Positions 1 to 8,599 of a stretch of DNA of 64,000 bases are shown here, in pieces. The notes below the pieces were generated by a model. It was not told the DNA's origin and did no database searches. It saw only the letters and a program-made list of their open reading frames with translations. This DNA comes from Fumia xinanensis (GTDB taxonomy: Bacteria; Bacillota; Clostridia; Oscillospirales; Ruminococcaceae). The position numbers were made by a program, and so were the translations under genes. The stretch covers positions 38,840 through 102,839 of the forward strand of contig NZ_JACRSV010000005.1 of the NCBI RefSeq assembly GCF_014384905.1, in the 5' to 3' direction. Each line of letters begins with the position of its first letter. Position 1 is the first letter of the stretch.

Positions 1-11
1 AGAATGAACGC

Positions 12-40
12 TTGACAAATTTTCGAAGGTGGCGTATACT
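12..40 (+). promoter_or_regulatory. Housekeeping promoter of the leucine operon
   Basis: A perfect -35 box TTGACA (12-17) and a -10 box TATACT (35-40) are separated by 17 bases. Transcription should start near 47, just ahead of the T-box leader. Confidence 0.85.
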
Positions 41-46
41 GGATAA

Positions 47-330
47 CAACATAAAAAATGCTTTGACAGGGAAAAAGTATCCTGCCTTGGAGTTTCAGAG
101 AGCCGTCGGTTGGTGAGAGGCGGTACCCGGGATGATGCAACTGGCCCTTGAGCAGCCGCCTGAACGCAGTGTTTGTCAGTAGGAGCGGACGGGTTCTCCG
201 CCGTTACCAGAGGAGCAGTATTCGCTGAATAGGCTGATACGATAGAGTGGGTGCAATCGCACCAATGAGAATGGTACCACGGAAGTGTCGCTTTCGTTTC
301 TTGATAACAGGAAACGAAAGCGTTTTTTGT
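47..330 (+). promoter_or_regulatory. T-box riboswitch, leucine specifier (CTG)
   Basis: This leader RNA senses uncharged tRNA and controls readthrough into leuA. The T-box core (TGAGAATGGTACCACGG, 266-282) is followed by an intrinsic terminator. Stem I can be folded around the specifier loop. GGG (69-71) pairs with CCC (145-147), AGTA (76-79) is the S-turn strand, and the opposite strand reads GCAA-CTG-G. One purine separates CTG (141-143) from the lower helix, as in the well-studied B. subtilis glyQS leader. CTG is a leucine codon, which agrees with the downstream leu genes. The apical AGAGAG and GGTTGGTG motifs (98-115) are also typical of stem I. Confidence 0.93.
289..328 (+). terminator. 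Terminator of the leucine T-box
   Basis: A 12-bp stem, CGCTTTCGTTTC (289-300) with GAAACGAAAGCG (311-322), is followed by six T (323-328). It competes with the T-box antiterminator. Confidence 0.93.
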
Positions 331-406
331 TATTCACACCGTTTTCAATCGTATCATTACTGGAACATCAAACGCCATGACGCCCAAGAAAGGAAGGCAG
401 ACAGTA

Positions 407-2071
407 ATGAAAAACGCAAACAAATATCAGAGAGGGTATTTTCTCCCCCCAACCTGTGAAATGAAATGGATGCAGAAGGACTACATCGACAAAGCCCCCA
501 TTTGGTGCAGCGTCGATCTTCGAGACGGCAACCAGTCGCTGATTATCCCCATGAGCTTAGAAGAAAAAGTGGAATTCTTCAAGCTGCTTGTTAAAGTGGG
601 ATTTAAGGAAATCGAAGTGGGCTTTCCCGCCGCCTCCGAGACAGAATACACCTTTTTGCGTACCCTCATTGAACAAAACCTCATCCCCGATGACGTGACC
701 ATCCAAGTGCTCACCCAGTCGAGGGAACACATCATCAAAAAGACCTTTGAGGCGTTAAAAGGCGCCAAAAGCGCCGTGGTTCACCTCTATAACTCCACCT
801 CGGTGGCCCAGCGGGAGCAGGTGTTCAAAAAATCCAAGGAAGAGATCATCGAAATCGCCGTTTCCGGCGCAAAGCTCTTAAACCAGTATGCCGCCGAGAC
901 CGACGGCAACTTTAAATTCGAGTATTCCCCCGAAAGTTTCACCGGCACCGAGATGGAATTCGCCCTCGACATCTGCAACGCCGTTTTGGACGTCTGGAAA
1001 CCCACTCCGGACAACAAAGTCATCATCAATCTCCCCGTCACCGTCTCCATGTCCATGCCCCACGTTTACGCCAACCAGGTGGAATTCATGTGCGACAACT
1101 TAAAATACCGGGAAAATGTCATCGTCTCCCTCCATCCCCACAACGACCGGGGCTGCGCGGTGGCCGATTCGGAAATGGGCCTGTTGGCAGGCGCCGACCG
1201 CATCGAGGGAACCCTCTTCGGAAACGGGGAACGCACCGGTAACGTGGACATCATCACCCTGGGTCTCAACATGTACTCTCACGGTGTCGACCCGGAGCTG
1301 GACTTCTCCAATCTCCCCGAAATCACCGAGCTTTACGAGCGCGTCACCCGAATGCACGTCTATGAGCGGCAGCCCTACAGCGGTCAGCTTGTTTTTGCAG
1401 CCTTCTCCGGTTCCCACCAAGACGCCATCGCCAAAGGGATGAAATGGCGGGAAGAGAAAAACTGCGACACCTGGACTGTCCCCTATCTGCCTCTGGACCC
1501 CAAAGATGTGGGCCGCGTTTACGAAACAGATGTCATCCGCATCAACAGCCAGTCCGGCAAGGGCGGCATCGGCTACCTGATGGAGCAGAATTTTGGCTAC
1601 GACCTGCCCCCGAAAATGCGGGAAGATTTCGGTTACGCCGTCAAGAGCGTCTCCGACCATCTGCATAAAGAGCTCATGCCTGACGAAGTATTGGGAATTT
1701 TCCAGAAAGAATACGTCAACGTTAACGCTCCTATCAACCTCATCGACTATCACTTCAACCGCAACGGTGATGTAAAAGTAGATTTGACCATTGAGTACAA
1801 TGGCGAGACAAAATCCCTCCACGGCAAAGGAAACGGCCGCTTGGATGCCGTCAGCAACGCCATTAAGGAAAACCTCTCCATCCAATACACAAACCTCACC
1901 TATAAAGAGCATGCCTTGCAGGAAGGCTCCGGCGCACAGGCCGTCGCCTACGTGGGTATCACCACTCCAGACGGCAAAACAGTATGGGGCGCCGGCATTC
2001 ACGACGATATCATCGCCGCTTCTATTCAGGCGCTCTTCAGCGCCATCAACCGTATGGAAAAGCAAGGCTAA
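407..2071 (+). CDS. leuA: 2-isopropylmalate synthase
   Basis: Catalyses the first step of leucine synthesis, condensing acetyl-CoA with 2-ketoisovalerate in the cytoplasm. The 554-residue length and the N-terminal WCSVDLRDGNQ motif fit the long LeuA form: a DRE-TIM (HMGL-like) barrel with the HPHNDRG metal-site motif in the middle, and a C-terminal LeuA domain (roughly the last 130 residues) that binds leucine in family members. I chose ATG 407 because AGGAAGG lies about 10 bases upstream. The ATG at 377 in the same frame has no ribosome binding site. It is the first gene of leuACDB, behind a Leu T-box, so transcription control and feedback inhibition are both likely. Confidence 0.95.
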   Translation: MKNANKYQRGYFLPPTCEMKWMQKDYIDKAPIWCSVDLRDGNQSLIIPMSLEEKVEFFKLLVKVGFKEIEVGFPAASETEYTFLRTLIEQNLIPDDVTIQVLTQSREHIIKKTFEALKGAKSAVVHLYNSTSVAQREQVFKKSKEEIIEIAVSGAKLLNQYAAETDGNFKFEYSPESFTGTEMEFALDICNAVLDVWKPTPDNKVIINLPVTVSMSMPHVYANQVEFMCDNLKYRENVIVSLHPHNDRGCAVADSEMGLLAGADRIEGTLFGNGERTGNVDIITLGLNMYSHGVDPELDFSNLPEITELYERVTRMHVYERQPYSGQLVFAAFSGSHQDAIAKGMKWREEKNCDTWTVPYLPLDPKDVGRVYETDVIRINSQSGKGGIGYLMEQNFGYDLPPKMREDFGYAVKSVSDHLHKELMPDEVLGIFQKEYVNVNAPINLIDYHFNRNGDVKVDLTIEYNGETKSLHGKGNGRLDAVSNAIKENLSIQYTNLTYKEHALQEGSGAQAVAYVGITTPDGKTVWGAGIHDDIIAASIQALFSAINRMEKQG

Positions 2072-2098
2072 TTCATAGAAAGGCAGGATAAATCACTC

Positions 2099-3352
2099 AT
2101 GGCTATGACAATGACACAAAAAATTCTGGCAGCTCATGCAGGGCTACCGGAAGTAAAACCGGGCCAGCTTATCAAGGCAAAGCTCGATATGGTGCTGGGA
2201 AATGACATCACCTCCCCCGTCGCCATCAACGAATTTAATAAAGCTGGATTTGAGGGTGTTTTCGACACGGATAAAATCTCTCTGGTTATGGACCACTTCG
2301 CCCCCAACAAGGATATTAAGGCAGCTCAGCAGTGCAAGCAGTGCCGCACCTTTGCCCATCGTTTTGACATCAAAAATTATTACGACGTAGGAGAAATGGG
2401 TATTGAGCATGCCCTTCTCCCTGAAAAAGGTTTAGTCGGCCCCGGCGAGCTCATCATCGGCGCCGACTCCCACACCTGCACTTACGGCGCACTGGGTGCC
2501 TTCTCCACCGGCGTTGGCTCCACCGATATGGCCGCCGGCATGGCCACCGGGGAAGCCTGGTTCAAAGTCCCCTCCGCCATCAAGTTTAACCTGACCGGTT
2601 CTTTGCAGAAATGGGTCAGCGGCAAGGACGTAATCCTTCACATCATCGGTATGATCGGCGTGGACGGAGCCCTTTACAAATCTATGGAGTTCACAGGCGA
2701 GGGCTTACAGAATCTCACCATGGACGACCGGCTCTGCATGGCCAATATGGCCATTGAAGCCGGAGCCAAAAATGGCATCTTCGATGTGGACGAAGTGACC
2801 CTCGAATACGTAAACGGCCGGGTTAACCGCCCCTTCAACACTTATAAAGCCGATCCTGACGCCGAATACGACCAGATTATCGACATCGATCTTTCGAAAA
2901 TCACCCCCACCGTCTCCTTCCCCCATCTGCCGGAAAATACCAGAACTTTCGACGAAATCGGCGACGTTGTCATCGACCAGGTGGTTATCGGCTCCTGCAC
3001 CAACGGACGCCTCTCCGATATGGCCGCGGCGGCGGAAATTCTCAAAGGCAAACACATCGCCGAAAACGTCCGCTGTATCGTCATCCCCGCCACCCAACAG
3101 ATTTATAAGGAATCCATGAAGCTGGGATACTTAGAGACCTTTATCGACGCTGGCTGTATCGTCTCTACCCCCACCTGCGGCCCCTGCCTGGGCGGCTACA
3201 TGGGGATTTTGGCGGAAGGCGAGCGCGCCGTCGCCACCACCAACCGCAACTTTGTCGGCCGGATGGGCCACGTGGACTCGGAAGTATACCTTGCAAGCCC
3301 CGCCGTAGCGGCCGCTTCTGCCATTGCCGGCAAAATCGCCAAACCCGAATAA
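2099..3352 (+). CDS. leuC: 3-isopropylmalate dehydratase, large subunit
   Basis: Isomerises 2-isopropylmalate to 3-isopropylmalate with LeuD. It belongs to the aconitase family and should carry a [4Fe-4S] cluster. The three expected cluster cysteines are visible: C300 in GSCTNGR, and C360 and C363 in TCGPCLGG. At 417 residues it matches the short HacA/LeuC type rather than the longer proteobacterial form. It starts 27 bases after leuA, with AGAAAGG upstream. The 191-base gap to leuD is unusually wide for this operon and holds hairpins. Confidence 0.95.
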   Translation: MAMTMTQKILAAHAGLPEVKPGQLIKAKLDMVLGNDITSPVAINEFNKAGFEGVFDTDKISLVMDHFAPNKDIKAAQQCKQCRTFAHRFDIKNYYDVGEMGIEHALLPEKGLVGPGELIIGADSHTCTYGALGAFSTGVGSTDMAAGMATGEAWFKVPSAIKFNLTGSLQKWVSGKDVILHIIGMIGVDGALYKSMEFTGEGLQNLTMDDRLCMANMAIEAGAKNGIFDVDEVTLEYVNGRVNRPFNTYKADPDAEYDQIIDIDLSKITPTVSFPHLPENTRTFDEIGDVVIDQVVIGSCTNGRLSDMAAAAEILKGKHIAENVRCIVIPATQQIYKESMKLGYLETFIDAGCIVSTPTCGPCLGGYMGILAEGERAVATTNRNFVGRMGHVDSEVYLASPAVAAASAIAGKIAKPE

Positions 3353-3377
3353 TTACAATTTGCCAGACCTCCTTGCA

Positions 3378-3419
3378 GCGGCGTGAAACAAGATGCACAA
3401 AATGCGGTTTCACTGCCGC
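3378..3419 (+). repeat. Imperfect hairpin between leuC and leuD
   Basis: GCGGC-GTGAAAC (3378-3389) can pair with GTTTCAC-T-GCCGC (3407-3419), leaving one bulged base. A second small stem (CCGCC 3419-3423 with GGCGG 3429-3433) and a GC-rich pair (GGCGGCGG near 3485 with CCGCCGCC near 3511) follow. None has a T tract, so these are not intrinsic terminators. They may stabilise or process the mRNA between leuC and leuD, which is inference. Confidence 0.5.
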
Positions 3420-3543
3420 CGCCCAAAAGGCGGACACAAAACGTCTGCAAGTTCTATCAAAGTAATCTTTGACTTCATAAAACCGGGCGGCGGAATCCTA
3501 GGCTCCAACCCGCCGCCACCTTTTCAGAAAGGAATTGACTGCC

Positions 3544-4026
3544 ATGAATACAAAAGGCTTTGCCCATAAATTCGGGGACAACGTGGATACCGACGTTATC
3601 ATCCCCGCCCGTTACCTCAACACGGCCGACCACAAGGAACTGGCCGCTCACTGTATGGAAGACATCGACAAGGATTTTACGAGGAAAGTAAAGCCCTCCG
3701 ATATCATCGTCGCCGGATTGAACTTCGGCTGCGGCTCTTCCCGGGAGCACGCCCCCATCGCCATCAAGGCCGCAGGAGTTTCCTGCGTCATCGCCAAGAC
3801 TTTCGCCCGCATCTTCTACCGCAACGCCATCAACATTGGCCTTGCCATTTTGGAATGTGAGGAAGCCAGCGAAAAAATCTCGGAAGGCGATGAAATTGCC
3901 ATCGACTTTGACACCGGCGTTATCACCAATTTGACGAAAAACGAGACCTACCAGGCCCAGCCCTTCCCTGAATTCATCAAAGACATCATCAACAAGGGCG
4001 GCCTTCTGAATTCTATCAAAAATTAA
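3544..4026 (+). CDS. leuD: 3-isopropylmalate dehydratase, small subunit
   Basis: Small (swivel-domain) partner of LeuC, 160 residues, which is the usual length for the short LeuD type. It begins [17 protein letters not shown] and carries the typical [11 protein letters not shown] substrate-loop motif near residue 62. ATG 3544 is preceded by AGAAAGGA at about 10 bases. An in-frame TTG at 3535 is too close to that site to be used. It is followed after 19 bases by leuB. Confidence 0.95.
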   Translation: MNTKGFAHKFGDNVDTDVIIPARYLNTADHKELAAHCMEDIDKDFTRKVKPSDIIVAGLNFGCGSSREHAPIAIKAAGVSCVIAKTFARIFYRNAINIGLAILECEEASEKISEGDEIAIDFDTGVITNLTKNETYQAQPFPEFIKDIINKGGLLNSIKN

Positions 4027-4045
4027 AGGAAAGGAAGTCATCCCG

Positions 4046-5116
4046 ATGAACAAGACCATCACCGTCATCAAAGGCGACGGCATCGGCCCCGAAATTGTCA
4101 CCGAGGCGCTGCGGGTCCTCGACAAAATCGCCCAAAAATACGGCCATAGCTTCACCTATCAGCAAATCGACGCCGGCGGCTGCGCCATCGACAAATACGG
4201 CACCTCTCTTCCGGAGGAAAGCCTGCAAAAATGCCTTGACTGTGACAGCGTCCTTTTAGGTGCTGTCGGCGGCCCCAAATGGGACGGCGTCGACAAAAAT
4301 ATCCGCCCCGAAGCGGCCCTTCTGGGCATCCGATCCGCTATGGGCCTTTACGCCAATCTTCGTCCGGCCAAGCTGTTCCCGCAGTTAAGCGGCGCTTCTC
4401 CTTTAAAGCCAGAAATCGTCGCAAGGGGCATCGATCTTCTCATGGTTCGTGAACTCATCGGCGGCGCTTACTTCGGCGACCACATCACCGAGGAAAAAAA
4501 TGGAGAGAAAGTGGCCACCGACCTGATGACCTACAGCGAGCATGAAATCGAGCGCATTGCCCGCACCGCCTTTAACACCGCCCGCAAACGGGGCAAACGT
4601 GTTATCTCCGTGGACAAAGCAAACGTCCTTGACTCCTCCCGCCTCTGGAGAGCCGTCGTCCACCGTGTAGCCGCGGAATACCCCGACGTCACCTGCACCG
4701 ATATGCTGGTGGACAACACCGCCATGCAGCTTGTAAAAGATCCATCCCAGTTTGACGTGGTCGTCACCGAAAATCTCTTCGGCGACATCCTGTCCGACGA
4801 AGCCAGCATGATTACCGGCTCCATCGGTATGATTCCCTCGTCGAGCCTAGGCGAAGGCACCAGAGGCATGTACGAACCCATTCACGGCTCCGCGCCAGAC
4901 ATTGCCGGAAAGAATCTCGCCAATCCTATCGGCACTATTCTTTCCGCCGCTATGATGCTTAAATACTCCTTCGATATGGACGCGGAATCCGAAGCCATAG
5001 AGGCTGCCGTCAACAAAGCTCTCGACGATGGCTACCGCACTGGAGACATTATGAGCGAGGGAATGACCCAGGTCACATGCTCTGAGATGGGCGACAAAAT
5101 CCTCGAAAACATCTAA
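4046..5116 (+). CDS. leuB: 3-isopropylmalate dehydrogenase
   Basis: Oxidatively decarboxylates 3-isopropylmalate to 2-ketoisocaproate using NAD+. The 356-residue protein shows family motifs throughout: GDGIGPE at the N-terminus, VGGPKWD near residue 74, the MVRELIGGAYFG substrate loop, and a late NLFGDILSDEAS motif with acidic metal ligands. An AAAGGAAG ribosome binding site precedes the ATG. It is the last gene of the leucine operon. No terminator follows it, because the next promoter starts only eight bases after the stop codon. Confidence 0.96.
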   Translation: MNKTITVIKGDGIGPEIVTEALRVLDKIAQKYGHSFTYQQIDAGGCAIDKYGTSLPEESLQKCLDCDSVLLGAVGGPKWDGVDKNIRPEAALLGIRSAMGLYANLRPAKLFPQLSGASPLKPEIVARGIDLLMVRELIGGAYFGDHITEEKNGEKVATDLMTYSEHEIERIARTAFNTARKRGKRVISVDKANVLDSSRLWRAVVHRVAAEYPDVTCTDMLVDNTAMQLVKDPSQFDVVVTENLFGDILSDEASMITGSIGMIPSSSLGEGTRGMYEPIHGSAPDIAGKNLANPIGTILSAAMMLKYSFDMDAESEAIEAAVNKALDDGYRTGDIMSEGMTQVTCSEMGDKILENI

Positions 5117-5123
5117 TTTTCTG

Positions 5124-5152
5124 TTGACAGCAACTTTTATTTGTGCTATGCT
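5124..5152 (+). promoter_or_regulatory. Housekeeping promoter of the methionine T-box unit
   Basis: TTGACA (5124-5129), a 17-base spacer and TATGCT (5147-5152). The -35 box begins eight bases after the leuB stop codon, so the promoter sits directly against the leucine operon. Confidence 0.85.
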
Positions 5153-5158
5153 TGATTT

Positions 5159-5445
5159 CAATACCGAAACATTATGATGGAAAGAGTATTTCGTCTCCCT
5201 GTTTCACAGAGAGCTGCCGCTTGGTGGAAGGCAGCAAATAGGCGCGAAAGAAGATGGTTCCGGAATGGCGCACCGAGGCAAATAAATTGCTTAGACTGCG
5301 ACAGGATTCGCCTGTTATAGCGATACAGTATCCCAAAAGGCGTACTGGACGAGGCTTACTCCCGCGAGGGATAGGCGAAATGAAGTGGTAACACGGGAAA
5401 TCCCCCGTCTTCATGGCTCACAAGCCGGAAGACGGGGTTTTATTT
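5159..5445 (+). promoter_or_regulatory. T-box riboswitch, methionine specifier (ATG)
   Basis: A second tRNA-sensing leader. The T-box core (TGAAGTGGTAACACGGG, near 5381-5397) precedes an intrinsic terminator. The specifier loop folds cleanly. GGAA (5179-5182) pairs with TTCC (5258-5261), and AGTA (5185-5188) is followed by TTTCG (5189-5193), which pairs with CGAAA (5245-5249). The 3' loop strand is GAAG-ATG-G (5250-5257), the same geometry as GAAA-GGC-A in B. subtilis glyQS. The specifier is therefore ATG (5254-5256), for methionine. This agrees with the downstream methionine-synthesis gene. It probably also stops transcripts running out of leuB. Confidence 0.92.
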
Positions 5446-5446
5446 T
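5403..5446 (+). terminator. Terminator of the methionine T-box
   Basis: CCCCGTCTTC (5403-5412) pairs with GAAGACGGGG (5428-5437), followed by a T-rich run (5438-5448). It lies 17 bases ahead of the DUF554 start codon. Confidence 0.93.
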
Positions 5447-5463
5447 TTACAAAGGAGTACTGA

Positions 5464-6189
5464 ATGGTTGGACTTGGAACCATCATCAACGTGGCCGCCA
5501 TCATCTTGGGCGGTTTGTTGGGAAAACTGTGCAGCCGGTTTCTCTCCGGACGTTATCAGGACACGTTAAGCAAAACCTGCGGCGTCTGCGTGCTTTTTAT
5601 CGCAATAGGCGGCGCCATGGAAGGAATACTATCAATCAGCGGAAACGCTATTGTCAGCGGCAAATCCCTCCTGATCATTTGCTGCCTTGCCCTAGGAGCA
5701 TTGTTGGGCGAGCTTTGCAATTTGGAAGATAAATTCGAACAATTTGGCGAGTGGTTAAAAAATAAGACCGGTAACGCCAAGGAAAAAAACTTTGTCGAAG
5801 GCTTTGTAACAGCCTCCCTTACTGTCAGCATCGGTGCCATGGCAATCGTCGGCTCCATCGAAGATGGCATTTTCGGCGACTATTCTATTTTGGCCACAAA
5901 AGCCATTTTGGACTTTATCATTATCCTGGTCATGACCTGCTCCATGGGAAAAGGCTGTGCTTTTTCGGCAATTCCTGTGGCCTGCTTTCAAGGGCTTTTG
6001 ACCGTTTTGGCAAGGCTTGTAAAGCCTTTGATGACCGACGCCGCCCTTTCAAATCTGTCTTTAATCGGCTCTATTCTGATTTTCTGCGTTGGTCTAAACC
6101 TGATTTTTGGAAAAAAGATTCGGGTGGCGAATTTGCTCCCTTCCATTCTCCTTGCAATCATTATCGCTTTTCTGCCGCTTGGAGTTTAA
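5464..6189 (+). CDS. DUF554 family membrane protein
   Basis: A 241-residue integral membrane protein of the DUF554 family (relatives include YdfK and YqgA), whose function is not established. It opens with the family-typical MVGLGTIINVAAIILGG. About seven hydrophobic segments can be seen, at roughly residues 5-22, 33-52, 57-76, 105-128, 138-160, 172-190 and 197-235. The ribosome binding site AAAGGAG is well placed. It is the first gene after the Met T-box and precedes metY by 99 bases with no terminator between them, so it should be made when methionyl-tRNA is scarce. By context it may move methionine or a precursor, which is inference. Confidence 0.85.
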   Translation: MVGLGTIINVAAIILGGLLGKLCSRFLSGRYQDTLSKTCGVCVLFIAIGGAMEGILSISGNAIVSGKSLLIICCLALGALLGELCNLEDKFEQFGEWLKNKTGNAKEKNFVEGFVTASLTVSIGAMAIVGSIEDGIFGDYSILATKAILDFIIILVMTCSMGKGCAFSAIPVACFQGLLTVLARLVKPLMTDAALSNLSLIGSILIFCVGLNLIFGKKIRVANLLPSILLAIIIAFLPLGV

Positions 6190-6288
6190 AAGCACTGTCC
6201 GCTCCCCTATGGGATTAAGGTGCAAATTTTCTAATTCAAAAAAGCAACCTAGCTTTGAGATAAAATGACATTATAGGAGGAAAAAACC

Positions 6289-7554
6289 ATGAGAGAAGAA
6301 ACCAAATGCCTGCACGCGGGCTACACTCCCAAAAACGGAGAACCCCGCGTCGTCCCAATTTGTCAGAGCACAACCTATCTGTACGAAAGCACCGATGAAG
6401 TAGGCGCTCTGTTTGATCTGACCAAAAACGGATATTTTTATTCACGCATTGCCAATCCCACTGTCTGTGCTGTTGAAGACAAAATTGCCGCTTTGGAAGG
6501 CGGCGTGGGCGCTCTCTGTACCACTTCCGGCCAAGCGGCCAATTTGCTGGCAGTCCTCAATATCTGCTCCGCCGGAGACAGCATCATCAGCGCCCCCACT
6601 ATTTATGGCGGAACCATCAACCTTTTCGCCGTCACTTTAAAGCGTCTGGGTATCGAGTGTATTTTCGTCGATCCGGAGGCTTCCGAGGAAGAAATCCAGA
6701 AGGCTTTCAAGCCCAATACCCGTCTCGTCTTTGGCGAAACGATTGCAAATCCCGCTATCTGTGTCTTTGATATCGAGAAGTTTGCAAGCATCGCTCATAA
6801 AAACGGCGTACCGCTCATCATTGACAACACCTTCGCTACCCCCATCCTCTGCAGGCCCTTTGAATTCGGCGCTGATATCGTCACCCACTCCACTACCAAA
6901 TATATGGACGGCCACGCCGTACAGGTGGGTGGCGTCATCGTTGACAGCGGCAATTTTGATTGGACAAACGGCAAATATCCCGAGCTTTGCGAGCCCGATG
7001 AATCCTACCACGGTCTTCGCTATGTGGAGGCCTTTGGGAATGCTGCCTACATCACCAAGGCTCGTGTCCAGTTGATGCGCGATTTTGGCGTTTATCCCGG
7101 CGCAACCGCTGCTTTTTACCTGAACCTGGGGCTGGAAACTCTGGCTGTCCGGATGGAACGGTACTGTGAAAATGCAGAAAAAGTCGCCCGTCACTTCGCC
7201 GCCTCCGACAAAGTGGAATCGGTGAGCTACCCCTCCCTTGAAACCGACCCCTACCATGAGCGCGCCAAAAAATACCTGCCCAAAGGCTGCAGCGGTGTAT
7301 TATCATTTACAATAAAAGGCGGCCGGGAAAAGGCAGCCAAGTTTATGGACAGCCTGAAGCTCGCTTCCAACGAAGTCCATGTAGCGGACATCCGCACCTG
7401 TGTTCTCCATCCTGCCAGCGCCACTCACCGCCAGCTCACCGACGAGCAGCTGATTGCCGCCGGTATCAATCCCGGTCTAATTCGGTTCTCCGTCGGCTTG
7501 GAAAACGTGGATGACATCATCGAAGATATTGACCAGGCACTCGCCAACATTTAA
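6289..7554 (+). CDS. metY: O-acetylhomoserine sulfhydrylase (aminocarboxypropyltransferase)
   Basis: PLP enzyme of the Cys/Met metabolism family. It makes homocysteine from O-acetyl- or O-succinylhomoserine and sulfide. The 421-residue length is typical of MetY rather than the shorter MetB/MetC. Key residues are visible: the PLP lysine K204 in STTKYMDGH, D179 in IIDNTFATP, and YSRIANPT near residue 51. RBS AGGAGG sits seven bases before the ATG. It lies downstream of DUF554 in the Met T-box unit and is followed by a terminator. The acyl donor cannot be decided from the sequence. Confidence 0.93.
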   Translation: MREETKCLHAGYTPKNGEPRVVPICQSTTYLYESTDEVGALFDLTKNGYFYSRIANPTVCAVEDKIAALEGGVGALCTTSGQAANLLAVLNICSAGDSIISAPTIYGGTINLFAVTLKRLGIECIFVDPEASEEEIQKAFKPNTRLVFGETIANPAICVFDIEKFASIAHKNGVPLIIDNTFATPILCRPFEFGADIVTHSTTKYMDGHAVQVGGVIVDSGNFDWTNGKYPELCEPDESYHGLRYVEAFGNAAYITKARVQLMRDFGVYPGATAAFYLNLGLETLAVRMERYCENAEKVARHFAASDKVESVSYPSLETDPYHERAKKYLPKGCSGVLSFTIKGGREKAAKFMDSLKLASNEVHVADIRTCVLHPASATHRQLTDEQLIAAGINPGLIRFSVGLENVDDIIEDIDQALANI

Positions 7555-7571
7555 CGAAAAATACTGTAAAA

Positions 7572-7600
7572 AGAGACGGGAAAAATCCCGTCTCTTTTTT
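7572..7600. terminator. Bidirectional terminator after metY
   Basis: AGAGACGGG (7572-7580) pairs with CCCGTCTCT (7587-7595), with T-rich tails on both strands. It serves metY (plus) and the converging XRE gene (minus). Confidence 0.92.
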
Positions 7601-7602
7601 AT

Positions 7603-7830
7603 TTACTCCTCATCCCGCGGCTTGGGATTATCAGTCAACCCGGCAATATAATCGGTGCTGACCCCATAAAACTCCGCAATTTCTATGGCAAACTGAAAGG
7701 AAAATTTTCTCTCCCCTTGCTCATAACGGACATACGTAGAGGGAGCCACATCCATCATTTTGGCCACATATTGCTGCGACAAACAGTTTCCTTCCCTCAG
7801 TTCCTTCAGTCGCTGGTGAATCATACTCAT
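7603..7830 (-). CDS. Small XRE-family transcriptional regulator
   Basis: A 75-residue protein consisting almost entirely of one XRE/Cro-type helix-turn-helix (residues about 5-62, with LSQQYVAKMMDVAPSTYVRYE forming the HTH) and an acidic tail. No sensor domain is present. It may start at ATG 7830 or at the second ATG two codons later, and a run of seven G lies just upstream. It is downstream of the DUF6886 gene on the same strand (48-base gap), so the two may be co-transcribed. Its target is unknown. Confidence 0.8.
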   Translation of the reverse strand: MSMIHQRLKELREGNCLSQQYVAKMMDVAPSTYVRYEQGERKFSFQFAIEIAEFYGVSTDYIAGLTDNPKPRDEE

Positions 7831-7878
7831 TATTTTCCCCCCCTTTTTATATATTTCCAGTATTCACTTCCCATCATT

Positions 7879-8397
7879 TTATCTCTCCTGTGCATAACCC
7901 ATCCGGCACATGGACCAACTGAGGGAACTTTTTGAGATCCGCTCATAAATATCCCACAAGTTGTCCACAATCCTCACCTCAACTCGGCGATCAAACAATT
8001 CCTGGAACAAATCGTCTACTCGATACTTGGCAATTGGTGTTTGAACCGTTTTAGAAACATAATACCCTGCAATATCATCTTGCAATTCAAATCCGGAAGA
8101 ATCGAACTCATAAAGGTAAAGAACGGTATTTTTCATCATCTGAAACCATTGGCTTTCGATCACCACCGTATGTGTTGCCGTTGCAGAAGAAAAATACCTT
8201 TCCTGATCTTCCGGCGTTGTATTGATACCGATATGATACGTGATTCTGGGACAATTCCTCGGAGTCAAAAAATTGGGAAGTCTCCGCTGATCAACCGCCC
8301 ATACAAGGCCCTGAGTCTGATCCAAGTCTTTCCGCTTCGGAATGCGCGGATAAAATACTCCTATGTCCTTTTCTTCGCTTACATGGAACAAGCGCAT
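7879..8397 (-). CDS. DUF6886 family protein
   Basis: A 172-residue soluble protein resembling the DUF6886 family, recognised by its start (MRLFHVSEEKDIGVFYPRIP) and the nearby DQTQGLVWAVDQRRLPNFL and PRNCPRITYH motifs. I know of no demonstrated function for this family. No signal peptide or membrane segment is seen. A strong AAGGGGG ribosome binding site lies eight bases before the ATG. It is followed by the small XRE regulator on the same strand. Confidence 0.72.
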   Translation of the reverse strand: MRLFHVSEEKDIGVFYPRIPKRKDLDQTQGLVWAVDQRRLPNFLTPRNCPRITYHIGINTTPEDQERYFSSATATHTVVIESQWFQMMKNTVLYLYEFDSSGFELQDDIAGYYVSKTVQTPIAKYRVDDLFQELFDRRVEVRIVDNLWDIYERISKSSLSWSMCRMGYAQER

Positions 8398-8559
8398 ATT
8401 GAAAGCCCCCTTTCCTTTTTTATCTTACCATACTTACAATTTTGATTCCACAGTTTTTTCTTCTTTGACAATATGAAAAATTGACGCCTAAATCGCCTGC
8501 TAATTCCCCATAAACTTACAAAATATTTCATCCAATCTATGACAAGTTTTTTACCGATT

Positions 8560-8599
8560 ATGCCGTATCCTAGTGAATAGGAATACGGCATATTTTTTT
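8560..8599 (+). terminator. Terminator-like hairpin upstream of spoIIAA
   Basis: ATGCCGTATCCTA (8560-8572) pairs with TAGGAATACGGCAT (8578-8591) with one bulge, followed by seven T (8593-8599). No plus-strand gene lies upstream that would need it, and it ends 31 bases before the spoIIAA start codon. It may be an attenuator in the operon leader or a stop for stray transcripts. The spoIIA promoter itself could not be located with confidence. Confidence 0.65.

Noticed and set aside
377..406. Upstream start for leuA at 377
   Set aside because: No ribosome binding site precedes it, whereas ATG 407 has AGGAAGG at good spacing.
247..459. A 70-codon frame across the leucine T-box
   Set aside because: It runs through the T-box core and terminator, whose RNA structure fully explains the sequence.
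1100..2065. A 321-codon open frame antisense to leuA
   Set aside because: A shadow of the conserved leuA frame, with no start signal and no domain.
5264..5268. ATG or TGG near 5265 as the specifier of the second T-box
   Set aside because: These triplets lie outside the specifier loop once GGAA/TTCC and TTTCG/CGAAA are paired. The triplet in the correct place is ATG at 5254-5256, so a Trp (TGG) reading is not supported.
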